This document shows, in pieces, positions 26,442-35,237 of a stretch of 64,000 nt of DNA (the first letter of the stretch is position 1; each line of letters opens with the position of its first letter). The notes below the pieces were generated by a model. It made no database searches and had not been told where the DNA came from. It saw only the letters and a program-made list of their open reading frames with translations. The stretch is from Herbinix sp. (GTDB lineage Bacteria > Bacillota > Clostridia > Lachnospirales > Lachnospiraceae): contig JAQZBN010000018.1 of assembly GCA_029238935.1 (NCBI GenBank), forward strand, positions 1-64,000. The letters run 5' to 3'. The position numbers and the translations under genes are program-made.

Positions 26442-27209
26442 TTAAAGACCAATAAATAGCTCCATGTTATTACCCAACTTCATTCTTAGTTTTTGTAGCG
26501 CTTTTGTATGTAATTGTGAAATTCTAGATTCAGTTACTTCAAGTATTTCACTAATTTCTTTCAACGTCAGATCTTCATAATAATAGAGTACTATAACCTT
26601 CTTTTCTTTTTCTGTTAAAGTTTCTAAGGTTTTTACCAAAATTTCTTTCAGTTCCTGTTTCTCTACGATTTTTTCAGGTTGCGCAAAAGTAGCAGTGAGG
26701 CTTTGTTCCATCTTGCCCTCGCTGCCCTGTTCCATGAATTCATCTAATGATATAATATTTGTTATTTTAGCTTGATTTTGCCAATTATCTAGTTCATCCT
26801 CTGTGATATCCAGCTCTTTTGCTAATTCTTCTTCTGTTACACTTCTACCCAGTTTTGCCTCAAGACTTTGATAAGCCAGATCTATCTTCCGCTGTTTTTG
26901 ACGAATACTTCTGGGAATCCAGTCCATTTTACGAATCTGATCAAGAATTGCTCCACGGATACGCAAAGAAGCGTAAGTTTCGAACTTTACGCCTTTAAAA
27001 TAATCATATTTATCAATTGCATCGATTAGTCCAAATGTTCCATAGCCAACCAAGTCGTCATATTCGACGTTATAGCCTAAATACATGCTCAAACGACCGG
27101 CTACTATTTTTACCAGACCTGCATATTCAATAATTATCTTTTCCTGTAGCTCAGAAGTTTTCTTCTTTGCATATTCCTCCCAAAGCTTCTGTCTATTTTC
27201 TGCGTTCAT
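26442..27209 (-). CDS. sigD: Flagellar sigma factor sigma-D (FliA/WhiG type)
   Basis: A 255-residue sigma-28. Region 2 has YDDLVGYGTFGLIDAIDKYD and FETYASLRIRGAILDQIRK, region 3 the MDWIPRSIRQKQRKI block, and region 4 LTLKEISEILEVTESRISQL. It directs core polymerase to late flagellar and chemotaxis promoters (flagellin, motility, autolysin). The ATG follows AGGAGG. Located near the end of the early fla/che operon as in B. subtilis, so its level depends on the full 30-kb transcript. No anti-sigma factor flgM is in the window. Confidence 0.95.
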   Translation of the reverse strand: MNAENRQKLWEEYAKKKTSELQEKIIIEYAGLVKIVAGRLSMYLGYNVEYDDLVGYGTFGLIDAIDKYDYFKGVKFETYASLRIRGAILDQIRKMDWIPRSIRQKQRKIDLAYQSLEAKLGRSVTEEELAKELDITEDELDNWQNQAKITNIISLDEFMEQGSEGKMEQSLTATFAQPEKIVEKQELKEILVKTLETLTEKEKKVIVLYYYEDLTLKEISEILEVTESRISQLHTKALQKLRMKLGNNMELFIGL

Positions 27210-27258
27210 ACTGCCTCCTAAAAATAAATGACATTTCCTTGCAGAACATTATCCCATA

Positions 27259-27531
27259 TTAGCCTTTCGAAGATTTCACACTTTCTCCTAATTTCTCTTC
27301 CTGTAGTTCTTCCGTTCCCTTATTTTCTTTTGGTGGTGTTTTTGTAGTGGCTTTCTTAATAATCGCTCTTGCAATCAGACCTATGACATAAAAAATCAAC
27401 AATACGAGAAGTAATCGTTTTAGACCGGCTAACATCTCAACCTTATTAATGATATTTAATCCACTTACTACTGCTCCTGCAATTAAAGTTATAACCGCAG
27501 GAATATATCTGTCCTTCATCTGCTTCACCAT
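27259..27531 (-). CDS. Small two-helix membrane protein
   Basis: A 90-residue protein with two membrane helices (about 10-27 and 38-58) and a charged, Lys/Glu-rich C-terminal tail. No family is recognised. It sits between cheD and sigD in the fla/che transcript, 10 bp from cheD. A second ATG four codons in is an alternative start; neither has a strong ribosome site. Function is unknown; by position it may assist flagellar assembly. Confidence 0.6.
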   Translation of the reverse strand: MVKQMKDRYIPAVITLIAGAVVSGLNIINKVEMLAGLKRLLLVLLIFYVIGLIARAIIKKATTKTPPKENKGTEELQEEKLGESVKSSKG

Positions 27532-27541
27532 CTATACTATA

Positions 27542-28027
27542 TTATAGGATTTTACGTTCTTTCCCAACTGACTTTATGTGTAGTTCTCCTGATTCAGGAT
27601 AAAATTCAATGGTTCTACCGTAATCCTTCCCAGTATCCTCTGCTCTTAGACTAATCCCTAGTTCTTTTAGTTTAATTTTTGTTGCTTCCACATTACGATC
27701 GCCTATTCGGAGCATATCATTATTACTGTTAAATGCAAACATTTGGGCTCCACCGGCTATCTTAGCAATGAGTGAATTACGATTTGCTCCGATTCCTAGC
27801 ATCATTTTTATTAAGGCTTCGATTCCGGTATCAGCAAATTTGGCTATATTAGAATTATTCATTATTTTTGTACTATCAGGCAGCATAACATGCACCATAC
27901 CGGCAATTTTCTTGTTTGGGTCATATAAAACAATACCAACACAGGAGCCAAGCCCCAGGGTTGTAATACCATTCGGTGAGATACATACATTCATATCTGC
28001 CATTCCGACTTTTATCATTTCGTTCAT
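27542..28027 (-). CDS. cheD: Chemoreceptor glutamine deamidase CheD
   Basis: A 161-residue CheD. The catalytic triad region is visible: Cys29 in GLGSCVGIVLYD and His46 in GMVHVMLPDS. It deamidates receptor glutamines and also binds CheC, stimulating CheY-P phosphatase activity. The ATG follows TAGGTGGA. It is placed 8 bp after cheC, the usual partner. A cytosolic enzyme. Confidence 0.93.
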   Translation of the reverse strand: MNEMIKVGMADMNVCISPNGITTLGLGSCVGIVLYDPNKKIAGMVHVMLPDSTKIMNNSNIAKFADTGIEALIKMMLGIGANRNSLIAKIAGGAQMFAFNSNNDMLRIGDRNVEATKIKLKELGISLRAEDTGKDYGRTIEFYPESGELHIKSVGKERKIL

Positions 28028-28035
28028 GTATCCAC

Positions 28036-28653
28036 CTATAATCCTAAAGAATTTAATATTGCTCCATAGGATTCCAACGATGGAATTAAAATAAAATACC
28101 CGTTTAGCACTCTGATGTCGTCACCAAATTCTGATTCAATGAGTAGCGCTTTATCACTAATTTTACCAAATTCAATCGCTGGAACGCTTAAGATTGCCCC
28201 AGCCATATCAATCGCTGTATACGGTACACTGGCAGTTATTAACATACTAGTAAGGGTGGACAGGGATGACAGATATGCACCAGCTATAATATTACCTATT
28301 TCATTGATGGCAGATAACTCCAATTCTGAGAATTCCTCTTCGTTATCTTCAGCATTTCCCATCAATATGTTGACCAGATGATGCGCAGAAATTTTATCCA
28401 TCATAAACATCATCATTCCTTCTATTTGCCCTTCTAGAGTAAATAGAATACCAATTACGATTTTCTCAGCCCCACCAACCAGATCAGGTAGATCCTTAAA
28501 TTCTAGCAATGCTACTTTGGGGACCTTCATATCAATTTTTATGTTTAGCATCTGCGATAACGCTGTTGTGGCGTTACCAGCACCAATATTACCTATTTCT
28601 TTTAATACATCAAATTGTAAATTATCCATTTGATTTAAATCTATACGGGACAC
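28036..28653 (-). CDS. cheC: CheY-P phosphatase CheC
   Basis: A 205-residue CheC. Both active-site helices carry the E-x2-N signature: KEIGNIGAGNATTAL near residue 20 and INEIGNIIAGAYLSSL near residue 120. It removes phosphate from CheY and is enhanced by CheD. Two adjacent GTG codons are possible starts just after GAGGTGA; a GTG within that ribosome site, three codons earlier than 28653, is unlikely. It lies between cheW and cheD. Confidence 0.92.
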   Translation of the reverse strand: MSRIDLNQMDNLQFDVLKEIGNIGAGNATTALSQMLNIKIDMKVPKVALLEFKDLPDLVGGAEKIVIGILFTLEGQIEGMMMFMMDKISAHHLVNILMGNAEDNEEEFSELELSAINEIGNIIAGAYLSSLSTLTSMLITASVPYTAIDMAGAILSVPAIEFGKISDKALLIESEFGDDIRVLNGYFILIPSLESYGAILNSLGL

Positions 28654-28676
28654 CACAATCACCTCATCACTAAAAT

Positions 28677-29141
28677 TTATGAATTCACTGCTTCTTTTTC
28701 TATAATCACACTAACAATATTTAATAGGGTGATTAGTTCATTTCCTAATTTACCGACACCAGTACCAAAGGCAGCTTTCTCATCTTTTTCTTCATATACA
28801 ACCTGATCAATGTCAGTACTATTGATTGATACTACTTCCTTTACTTCATCAACAATGACTCCCACCGAAGCTTGTCCCTCAGGTTTTATGATTACAATTC
28901 TAGTCTTACCGTTATATTCTTCCTCTGAAAGCCCAAAACGTGAACGAAGGCTCATTACAGGTACAATATCACCTCGTAAATTGATTACACCTTTATAATA
29001 ACTCTGAGATTTTGGAATTCTAGTTATTCTCTGCATAACAACAATACTATCTACGAATTTTATATCAATACCATACTGTTCCTCTGCAATTTTAATTACG
29101 ATATATTGCTTAGAATCAACTGTTTTATTATTTATATCCAT
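28677..29141 (-). CDS. cheW: Chemotaxis coupling protein CheW
   Basis: About 154 residues forming one CheW domain, with YIVIKIAEEQYGIDIKFVDS, RIPKSQSYYKGVINLRGDIV and GVIVDEVKEVV. It links receptors to CheA at the membrane array. The ATG at 29141 follows AGGGGGTG with normal spacing; an in-frame GTG in that site is rejected as start. It directly follows cheA (13 bp). Confidence 0.93.
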   Translation of the reverse strand: MDINNKTVDSKQYIVIKIAEEQYGIDIKFVDSIVVMQRITRIPKSQSYYKGVINLRGDIVPVMSLRSRFGLSEEEYNGKTRIVIIKPEGQASVGVIVDEVKEVVSINSTDIDQVVYEEKDEKAAFGTGVGKLGNELITLLNIVSVIIEKEAVNS

Positions 29142-29153
29142 ATATTCCACCCC

Positions 29154-31247
29154 CTAAACTAATGTGTTAACATCTAGTATTAGTGCGACTTCACCATCGC
29201 CAAGGATGGTAGCACCGCTGATTATCTTGTGATTCTTTATGTATTTACCAATGGATTTAATTACAATTTCCTGTTGTCCAATCAATTGATCAACCACAAG
29301 ACCTGCTTGTCGTTCGCCTTTTTTCACAACAACCACAATCAGGCTTTCCGGGGATTCTTCTAAAGGTTTCACATCAAGGATATTTCCTAAACGGATGATT
29401 GGTAATACACGTCCTCTAAGGTTCATTACCTCTTTTCCTTGTACGGACTTAATATCCGAATGAGGTACATCTTCTACTGTAAGAATACTTCCTAGAGGAA
29501 TTGCATATTTCTCAGTACCAAGTACTACCATTAAGGATTGTATAATTGCTAAAGTTAACGGAAGTCTTATGATAAAGTTAGAACCTTCCCCTAATTTAGT
29601 CTTAGCTTCAATTTCACCACCAAGAGCTTCAATCTTAGTTTTTACAACATCTAGTCCAACTCCACGACCAGATACATCAGTAATTTGCTCTGCGGTTGAA
29701 AAACTTGGTTTGAAAAGTAGATCGATGATATCCTTCTCTGTCATGTTTTCGGCCTGCTCCGGTGTTAAGGTCCCTTTTTCAATCGCCTTCGCTTTAACCT
29801 TTACAGTATTGATACCATGTCCGTCATCCCTTACTTCAATCACTACATTATTACCGTCCTGGTAAGCATCTAAGTAAATAGATCCGGTAGGATTTTTTCC
29901 AGCTTTTGCCCTGTCTTCATTACTTTCTAACCCATGGTCAGCAGCATTACGAAGTAAATGCATCAATGGATCGCCTATTTCATCTATAACGGTACGGTCA
30001 AGTTCTGTCTCTTCACCAGTCATATAAAGTTCCATGTTCTTATCTAATTTCTTAGATAAATCACGAATCATACGAGGGAAACGATTAACAACACTTTCAA
30101 TCGGTACCATACGTACTTTCATAACTGATTCATGCAAATTGGTAGTTACGCGTTCCAGATACTCGATTTGCTCATTATATCCTGTGGTATCATTTAATTT
30201 ATCTACGGTACCGCTGATGCTGATTAAACCATTTTTAGCGATGATCAACTCACTAACCAAATTCATTAAAACATCTAATTTATCAATATCAACTCTGACC
30301 GAACGGTTCGCTACCGGTTTAGCAGCCTGTTGTTTTGCTGGTTGTGTATTACCGGCTTTTAAAGAGCTTGTCTCTTTTACTGTCTGTGAAGCAGAACCTT
30401 CTTCTTCCTGTTTGATCGTATCCGATAAGGTCGTAATATCATCCTCTGACAATTTGATATAGTCTGCAACAACTTCCTTTACTTCAGATACATTAGAAGC
30501 TACACTGATGATCTTTTCAGGAGTCTCCTTGGTAATGATGAATGCGGAATAGTCATAGTCGTATTTCTCGTCTTCGAGGTCTTGAGCACTGGGATTTAAT
30601 TTAATAATTTCACCCATCTCTTCCAGAGAACGATTTACCATAAACGCTCTTGCACCTTTAAGAACACAATACTCATGAATATAAATGGTAAGACCAATCA
30701 CATTAAAGCCAATCCTACCTGCTTGAACCATAGCTTTTTTCTCGTGTTCTTCTATTTTTAAAGTTTTAAACTTCATTTTACCATGGTCAGCTTGGGTAGC
30801 ATTACCTGTTAACTCTTGCGTTTTCACGGTTACATTTACAGCTTCTACAGGTTTTTTACCTAGCCCAGCATTCAAAATATCATTTAATGATTTGATGATA
30901 TCTTCGTAATCTTCAGTTCCTTCGTTTGCTTCAGATTGAATGTTGCTTAAATAAGATTCCAAAGCATCCAAACCCTTAAATAATACATCAATTAATTCAG
31001 AAGAAACCTTCATTTTTCCATTTCTTACTTCTGAGAATACATTCTCCATATCATGGGTTAACCTTTGCATTCTTTTATAACCCATGGTACCTGCCATTCC
31101 CTTAAGAGAATGAGCTGCACGGAAGATTTCGTTGATGGTATCCGCATTTTCGGGTTCCCGTTCTAAGATAAGTATTTGTTCATTTAGACTTTGTAAGTGT
31201 TCTTTTGTTTCTTCAATAAATATTTCTAAATATTGGCTTACGTCCAT
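29154..31247 (-). CDS. cheA: Chemotaxis histidine kinase CheA
   Basis: A 697-residue CheA. The P1 phosphotransfer domain has His46 in FRAAHSLKGMAGTMG, followed by a CheY-binding region and the P3 dimer domain (VRVDIDKLDVLMNLVSELI). The P4 kinase has the N-box HLLRNAADHGLE, DDGHGI and GRGVGLDVV. P5 is CheW-like (ALILDVNTL at the end). It autophosphorylates in response to receptors and feeds CheY and CheB. No receptor or cheR gene is in the window. The gene starts 1 bp after cheB. Confidence 0.96.
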   Translation of the reverse strand: MDVSQYLEIFIEETKEHLQSLNEQILILEREPENADTINEIFRAAHSLKGMAGTMGYKRMQRLTHDMENVFSEVRNGKMKVSSELIDVLFKGLDALESYLSNIQSEANEGTEDYEDIIKSLNDILNAGLGKKPVEAVNVTVKTQELTGNATQADHGKMKFKTLKIEEHEKKAMVQAGRIGFNVIGLTIYIHEYCVLKGARAFMVNRSLEEMGEIIKLNPSAQDLEDEKYDYDYSAFIITKETPEKIISVASNVSEVKEVVADYIKLSEDDITTLSDTIKQEEEGSASQTVKETSSLKAGNTQPAKQQAAKPVANRSVRVDIDKLDVLMNLVSELIIAKNGLISISGTVDKLNDTTGYNEQIEYLERVTTNLHESVMKVRMVPIESVVNRFPRMIRDLSKKLDKNMELYMTGEETELDRTVIDEIGDPLMHLLRNAADHGLESNEDRAKAGKNPTGSIYLDAYQDGNNVVIEVRDDGHGINTVKVKAKAIEKGTLTPEQAENMTEKDIIDLLFKPSFSTAEQITDVSGRGVGLDVVKTKIEALGGEIEAKTKLGEGSNFIIRLPLTLAIIQSLMVVLGTEKYAIPLGSILTVEDVPHSDIKSVQGKEVMNLRGRVLPIIRLGNILDVKPLEESPESLIVVVVKKGERQAGLVVDQLIGQQEIVIKSIGKYIKNHKIISGATILGDGEVALILDVNTLV

Positions 31248-31248
31248 T

Positions 31249-32319
31249 CTAATACACCCCCACGTTCTTTATGATGGCATCCGATACCTCGTTCAATGCT
31301 ACCACTTCATCTACCAGTCCTGCTTCCTTAATTACCTTTGGCATGCCATATACGATACAGGTCTCTTCATTCTGAGCTATCACATAAATATCTTTTTTGG
31401 TATTCAACTGTTTTATTCCGAGCGTTCCGTCGCCGCCCATACCTGTTAATACTACACAGGTTATTTGGTTATATTCCGTATCCAGAAGAGATTCATACAT
31501 AATATCTGCACAAGGTAACAATCCATGTCGTGCTGCTTCCTTTGTTACAGACAATTTACAAGTTCCATCCGGCTGCTGTATCGCCCTCATCTGGCTTCCA
31601 CCCTTGGCTATATATACCGTTCCTTTTTGAATGATTTCACCGTGTTCTGCTTCTTTTACTTTAATCTGACTTAATTCATTCAATCGATCCGCTAAGGATT
31701 TTGTAAAACCTTCTGGCATATGCTGTACGATAAGAACACTGGCATCCAGATTTGCTGGAAGTTTCGGTATTACAGTATGCAAAGCTTTTGGACCACCGGT
31801 TGAACAAGCGAGAGCAATTAATTTACCATTACTCTTACTGGCTTGAGAAGATATTACTTTTTGTTTTTGCTTTATTACCGGTTGAACCGCTTCCGTTACC
31901 TTACCTCCGGTTTCCGCCTTTGTTGCTATTCCAAGACATTCCAACAATCGGTTTGAAAATAAATTGCTTTTTAATTCGATATAACTCTCCGGTTTCGTTA
32001 CAAAATCAAACGCCCCCAATTCCAACGCGGTAATCGTTTCTTGAGCACCATGTTTTGCAATCGTACTAACCATAATGATATTTGCTTTTATATTTTTCTT
32101 TTTCAATTCTGCTAATAACTCTAAACCATTCATTTTGGGCATATTGATATCTAAGAGTACTGCATCAAATCGATCTCCTTGTGTCTGTAACAGGTTTAAC
32201 CCATCAAGGCCGTTTACAGCAAAATCTATAACTTCAAATCTAGGATCTGAATTTATTATATCAGACAGTACCCTTCTCATAAGTGCAGAGTCATCTATTA
32301 TTAAAATTTTTTTCTTCAT
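31249..32319 (-). CDS. cheB: Chemotaxis methylesterase CheB
   Basis: A 356-residue response-regulator methylesterase. The receiver domain has paired acids at 9-10 and the phosphorylated Asp57 in VLLDINMPKMNG. The C-terminal esterase has the triad regions ACSTGGPKAL (Ser), QHMPEGFT (His) and TGMGGDGTLG (Asp). It removes methyl groups from receptor glutamates once phosphorylated by CheA. The partner methyltransferase cheR is not encoded in this operon. Confidence 0.95.
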   Translation of the reverse strand: MKKKILIIDDSALMRRVLSDIINSDPRFEVIDFAVNGLDGLNLLQTQGDRFDAVLLDINMPKMNGLELLAELKKKNIKANIIMVSTIAKHGAQETITALELGAFDFVTKPESYIELKSNLFSNRLLECLGIATKAETGGKVTEAVQPVIKQKQKVISSQASKSNGKLIALACSTGGPKALHTVIPKLPANLDASVLIVQHMPEGFTKSLADRLNELSQIKVKEAEHGEIIQKGTVYIAKGGSQMRAIQQPDGTCKLSVTKEAARHGLLPCADIMYESLLDTEYNQITCVVLTGMGGDGTLGIKQLNTKKDIYVIAQNEETCIVYGMPKVIKEAGLVDEVVALNEVSDAIIKNVGVY

Positions 32320-32363
32320 CTTTCACCTATGCCTTTCCTTGTTCCTATTACAGAAGTATTGCT

Positions 32364-33122
32364 CTATTTATCAAGACTTCTTCTGAGTCGTTCTTGTTCA
32401 AATATGTATTTTATAATTTCTTCTCGTTCTTTTTTATCGATATTTGTAAATTCAATTCTGTGTTCATATTTTCCAGGACGATTTAATATCCCGGTAGATG
32501 TTATTACGATAGCACCGATACTTAATTTCTTTACCATCGAACTAGATCCCAGATCCAATCGGATATTTATCTGATCTCCTCTTTCATGTTGTGCATCCGA
32601 ATTAAATCTGGCACCACCACCGCTGATATCAATCATGGATGCTTTATACCACAATTTTCCCAACTCTTCATATCGTTTGATGGCTTCATTTTTCTCTGCA
32701 AGACTGATAAATTCGTTATTTTTTATCTTCTTCTCTAAATGTCCCTCTTCCGGTGAAATAATATGATATTGCATATCCAAGAGACATTCCAGACGATAAT
32801 ATTGTCTTCTTTGTACTTTTTCTAAATCGGTAGTTATCAGTACTGTGGCAAAGTAAATATTATTCTCACGAAATCGGTTCACTACTTGACAGTTGCATTG
32901 ATATAATCCTTTACTTGTATAAAAACACAGATTATATCCTTTTCCCATTTCTAAAAGAAGCATTCTACCATTTTCAAACGGCATGCCTATATTAAACTTT
33001 TCATGATCCACGTAGTCTAATAACTGACTGATATAACTTTTTGAATTTCGCATCGGTTTTCCAAAACCATCCAGCGGTTTGATGTCTATTTTATCACCGA
33101 TTGAAATAATTTTACGAAGCAT
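32364..33122 (-). CDS. PilZ-domain flagellar brake protein (YcgR-like)
   Basis: A 252-residue protein: an N-terminal YcgR-type domain followed by a PilZ domain. The c-di-GMP binding signatures are visible, RRQYYR at about 150 and DISGGGAR at about 195. On binding c-di-GMP, YcgR-type proteins act on the motor (MotA/FliG) and slow rotation; B. subtilis YpfA/DgrA is a comparable protein. The gene lies between flhG and cheB, which supports a motility role and implies c-di-GMP control of swimming. Confidence 0.85.
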   Translation of the reverse strand: MLRKIISIGDKIDIKPLDGFGKPMRNSKSYISQLLDYVDHEKFNIGMPFENGRMLLLEMGKGYNLCFYTSKGLYQCNCQVVNRFRENNIYFATVLITTDLEKVQRRQYYRLECLLDMQYHIISPEEGHLEKKIKNNEFISLAEKNEAIKRYEELGKLWYKASMIDISGGGARFNSDAQHERGDQINIRLDLGSSSMVKKLSIGAIVITSTGILNRPGKYEHRIEFTNIDKKEREEIIKYIFEQERLRRSLDK

Positions 33123-33153
33123 ATCATACCCCCAATTAATTTGTTATCATCTA

Positions 33154-34035
33154 CTATTTTTTAATTCTTGATCGTAATAAATTTGAGAAGAGCTGTGCAA
33201 TTCCTTTTTTCATATGGTATTCCGTTGCTTCGTTTTGACAAAGTGTTTTCGCAAAATCTATAATTGTCATTGCAAATGGTGAATTCGGATATAACATAAC
33301 AGCCGGTTTCTGTTTCATAACTGATTTTGATACCACACTATCCTGTGGCATCGCACCTAAATACTCCATCTTTATGCTTAAAAATTTGCTCACTACGATA
33401 CTTAATTTATCGTATAAGTCTTTCCCCTCATCATATGTGCTTACACGATTTGCAACCATTTTAATGACTGTATTCTGAAGAGAAATATCTGGTTTTTTAT
33501 TTAGTGTTTTTAATAGAGCATAAGCGTCGGTAATGGATGTTGGCTCCGGTGTTGCAACCAATAAAACTTCAGAACTCGCTGCTACAAACTCAAGAACTGA
33601 ATCAGCAATACCAGCACCAGTATCTACAATGATGAAGTCTGCTCTCTCATCAAGTTCAACTAATTTTTGTATTAAATAAATAATCTGATCCCTGGTTAAA
33701 CTTGTTAATTCCTGAATACCGGATCCACCTGAAATAAAACCGATATTTTCCGGTCCCTCAGTAATAATATCTGTTAGACTTTTTCCATGGAACATTAAAT
33801 CAGCCAAATTATACCTTGGACGAATCCCTAGCATAACTTCAATATTTGCAAGACCAAAATCTGCGTCCAGTATGATAACTCTCTTCCCTAGTTTACTAAG
33901 GCTTATAGCAAGATTTACTGAAAGACTTGATTTTCCTACTCCACCCTTACCACTGGTAACCGTAATTACTCTGGCAATACTTCTGGGAGCGCTTTGCTGT
34001 TTCACGAGATTTCTTAATTTTTCTGCTTGATCCAT
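33154..34035 (-). CDS. flhG: Flagellar number regulator FlhG (MinD-like)
   Basis: A 293-residue MinD/ParA-family ATPase. The deviant Walker A SGKGGVGKSS is at 28-37, switch-type DADFGLANIEVMLG follows, and FIIVDTGAGI is the second motif. The N-terminal MDQAEKLRNLVKQQ resembles the DQA-x2-LR motif that activates the FlhF GTPase. It controls flagellar number and placement. It follows flhF by 2 bp. Also called YlxH. Confidence 0.93.
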   Translation of the reverse strand: MDQAEKLRNLVKQQSAPRSIARVITVTSGKGGVGKSSLSVNLAISLSKLGKRVIILDADFGLANIEVMLGIRPRYNLADLMFHGKSLTDIITEGPENIGFISGGSGIQELTSLTRDQIIYLIQKLVELDERADFIIVDTGAGIADSVLEFVAASSEVLLVATPEPTSITDAYALLKTLNKKPDISLQNTVIKMVANRVSTYDEGKDLYDKLSIVVSKFLSIKMEYLGAMPQDSVVSKSVMKQKPAVMLYPNSPFAMTIIDFAKTLCQNEATEYHMKKGIAQLFSNLLRSRIKK

Positions 34036-34037
34036 AA

Positions 34038-35237
34038 TTATTGCCCCCTTAATAATTGCTTTGCAATATTCTGAGCATCAATGCGGCCAATATCATCCGG
34101 TACATTTTGTCCAAAGGTAGCGTAGGATAAAGGTGCATTGGTGTACATCCGTATATTAAATAAATTACCGATACATCCGGTTTCATCTAACTTCGTAAAT
34201 ATTAAACTATAATTTGTTATTTCAGAATAAGCTTCTGTAATCTTGATTAAGTCTCGATATTTCGTTGTTGCACTGAGAACCAGATATATTTCCCTTTCCT
34301 CTTCCGGTATGGTTTTTAAAAGCTGTTCAATATCATCTCTTTGCTCTTTGTTGCGATGTGAGCGACCTGCAGTATCCACGAAAACGAGATCAAAATCAGC
34401 ATATTCCTCTTTTGCCTGTCTCATCTCTTCTTCCGAATAAATAACTTTTAAGGGTATTCCTAGGATATTTGCATAGGTTCGAAGCTGTTCCACAGCGGCA
34501 ATTCGATAAGTATCCGCTGTAAGAAAAGCTACCTTAGCTTTCTCATTCACCTTAAAACTTGAGGCAATCTTTGCGATTGTAGTAGTTTTCCCAACACCGG
34601 TTGGACCGATAAAGAATACAAATTTGGGACGCTTACCAGTAATATTAATCGCGTTGGTTTGGCCTAATTTAAGAATAATCTTCTGATAGATACTTGCCAA
34701 TATATTATCCATGGAAGCATCTTTTTTTAATGTATTTTCAATTTCACTAATAATCTGATTCGCATATTTTTCATCAACTTCATTACTCACCAACTGATTA
34801 TAAATTAGTTGAATACATGCTAACGATTTATTTTGCTCATTAGGCTTTATCTCTGGAATATCCTGCACAGTTCTTGCAGTCATCTGCTTTTCCAATAGGC
34901 TTTGCAGATTATTTAACTTTTGTTCTATAGCGGATGGTTCGGATTTTTCCTGGAATGATTTCAAATCACTATTATTTTCTTCCGAATCCTTTTGGTAGAT
35001 AATATCCGGTACATAGGATTTGCGTATAGGCATATTGAATTTTGGCTTTTCCGACTTATAGGATACATTTTCGTCAATGGCTGCTGTAATCTCAACAACA
35101 GGCTTTTTGATCAACCTATAGAATCCTTTCGGTGAGATTGTCTTAATATTCATGACAATAGCATCCTTGCCTAGTTCCTCCTTAGCAAGCATGATTGCCT
35201 CTGTTTCTGTGTTTGCCTGAAACTTTTTTATAATCAC
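34038..35237 (-). CDS. flhF: SRP-type GTPase FlhF
   Basis: A 399-residue FlhF. A basic, variable N-terminal domain is followed by the NG domain with Walker A GPTGVGKTT (211-219), FLTADTYRIAAVEQL, DLVFVDTAGRSHRN and FTKLDETG. It recruits flagellar components to the right membrane site. The start is a GTG that overlaps the flhA stop by one base (TAGTG), so translation is coupled. Confidence 0.94.
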   Translation of the reverse strand: MIIKKFQANTETEAIMLAKEELGKDAIVMNIKTISPKGFYRLIKKPVVEITAAIDENVSYKSEKPKFNMPIRKSYVPDIIYQKDSEENNSDLKSFQEKSEPSAIEQKLNNLQSLLEKQMTARTVQDIPEIKPNEQNKSLACIQLIYNQLVSNEVDEKYANQIISEIENTLKKDASMDNILASIYQKIILKLGQTNAINITGKRPKFVFFIGPTGVGKTTTIAKIASSFKVNEKAKVAFLTADTYRIAAVEQLRTYANILGIPLKVIYSEEEMRQAKEEYADFDLVFVDTAGRSHRNKEQRDDIEQLLKTIPEEEREIYLVLSATTKYRDLIKITEAYSEITNYSLIFTKLDETGCIGNLFNIRMYTNAPLSYATFGQNVPDDIGRIDAQNIAKQLLRGQ

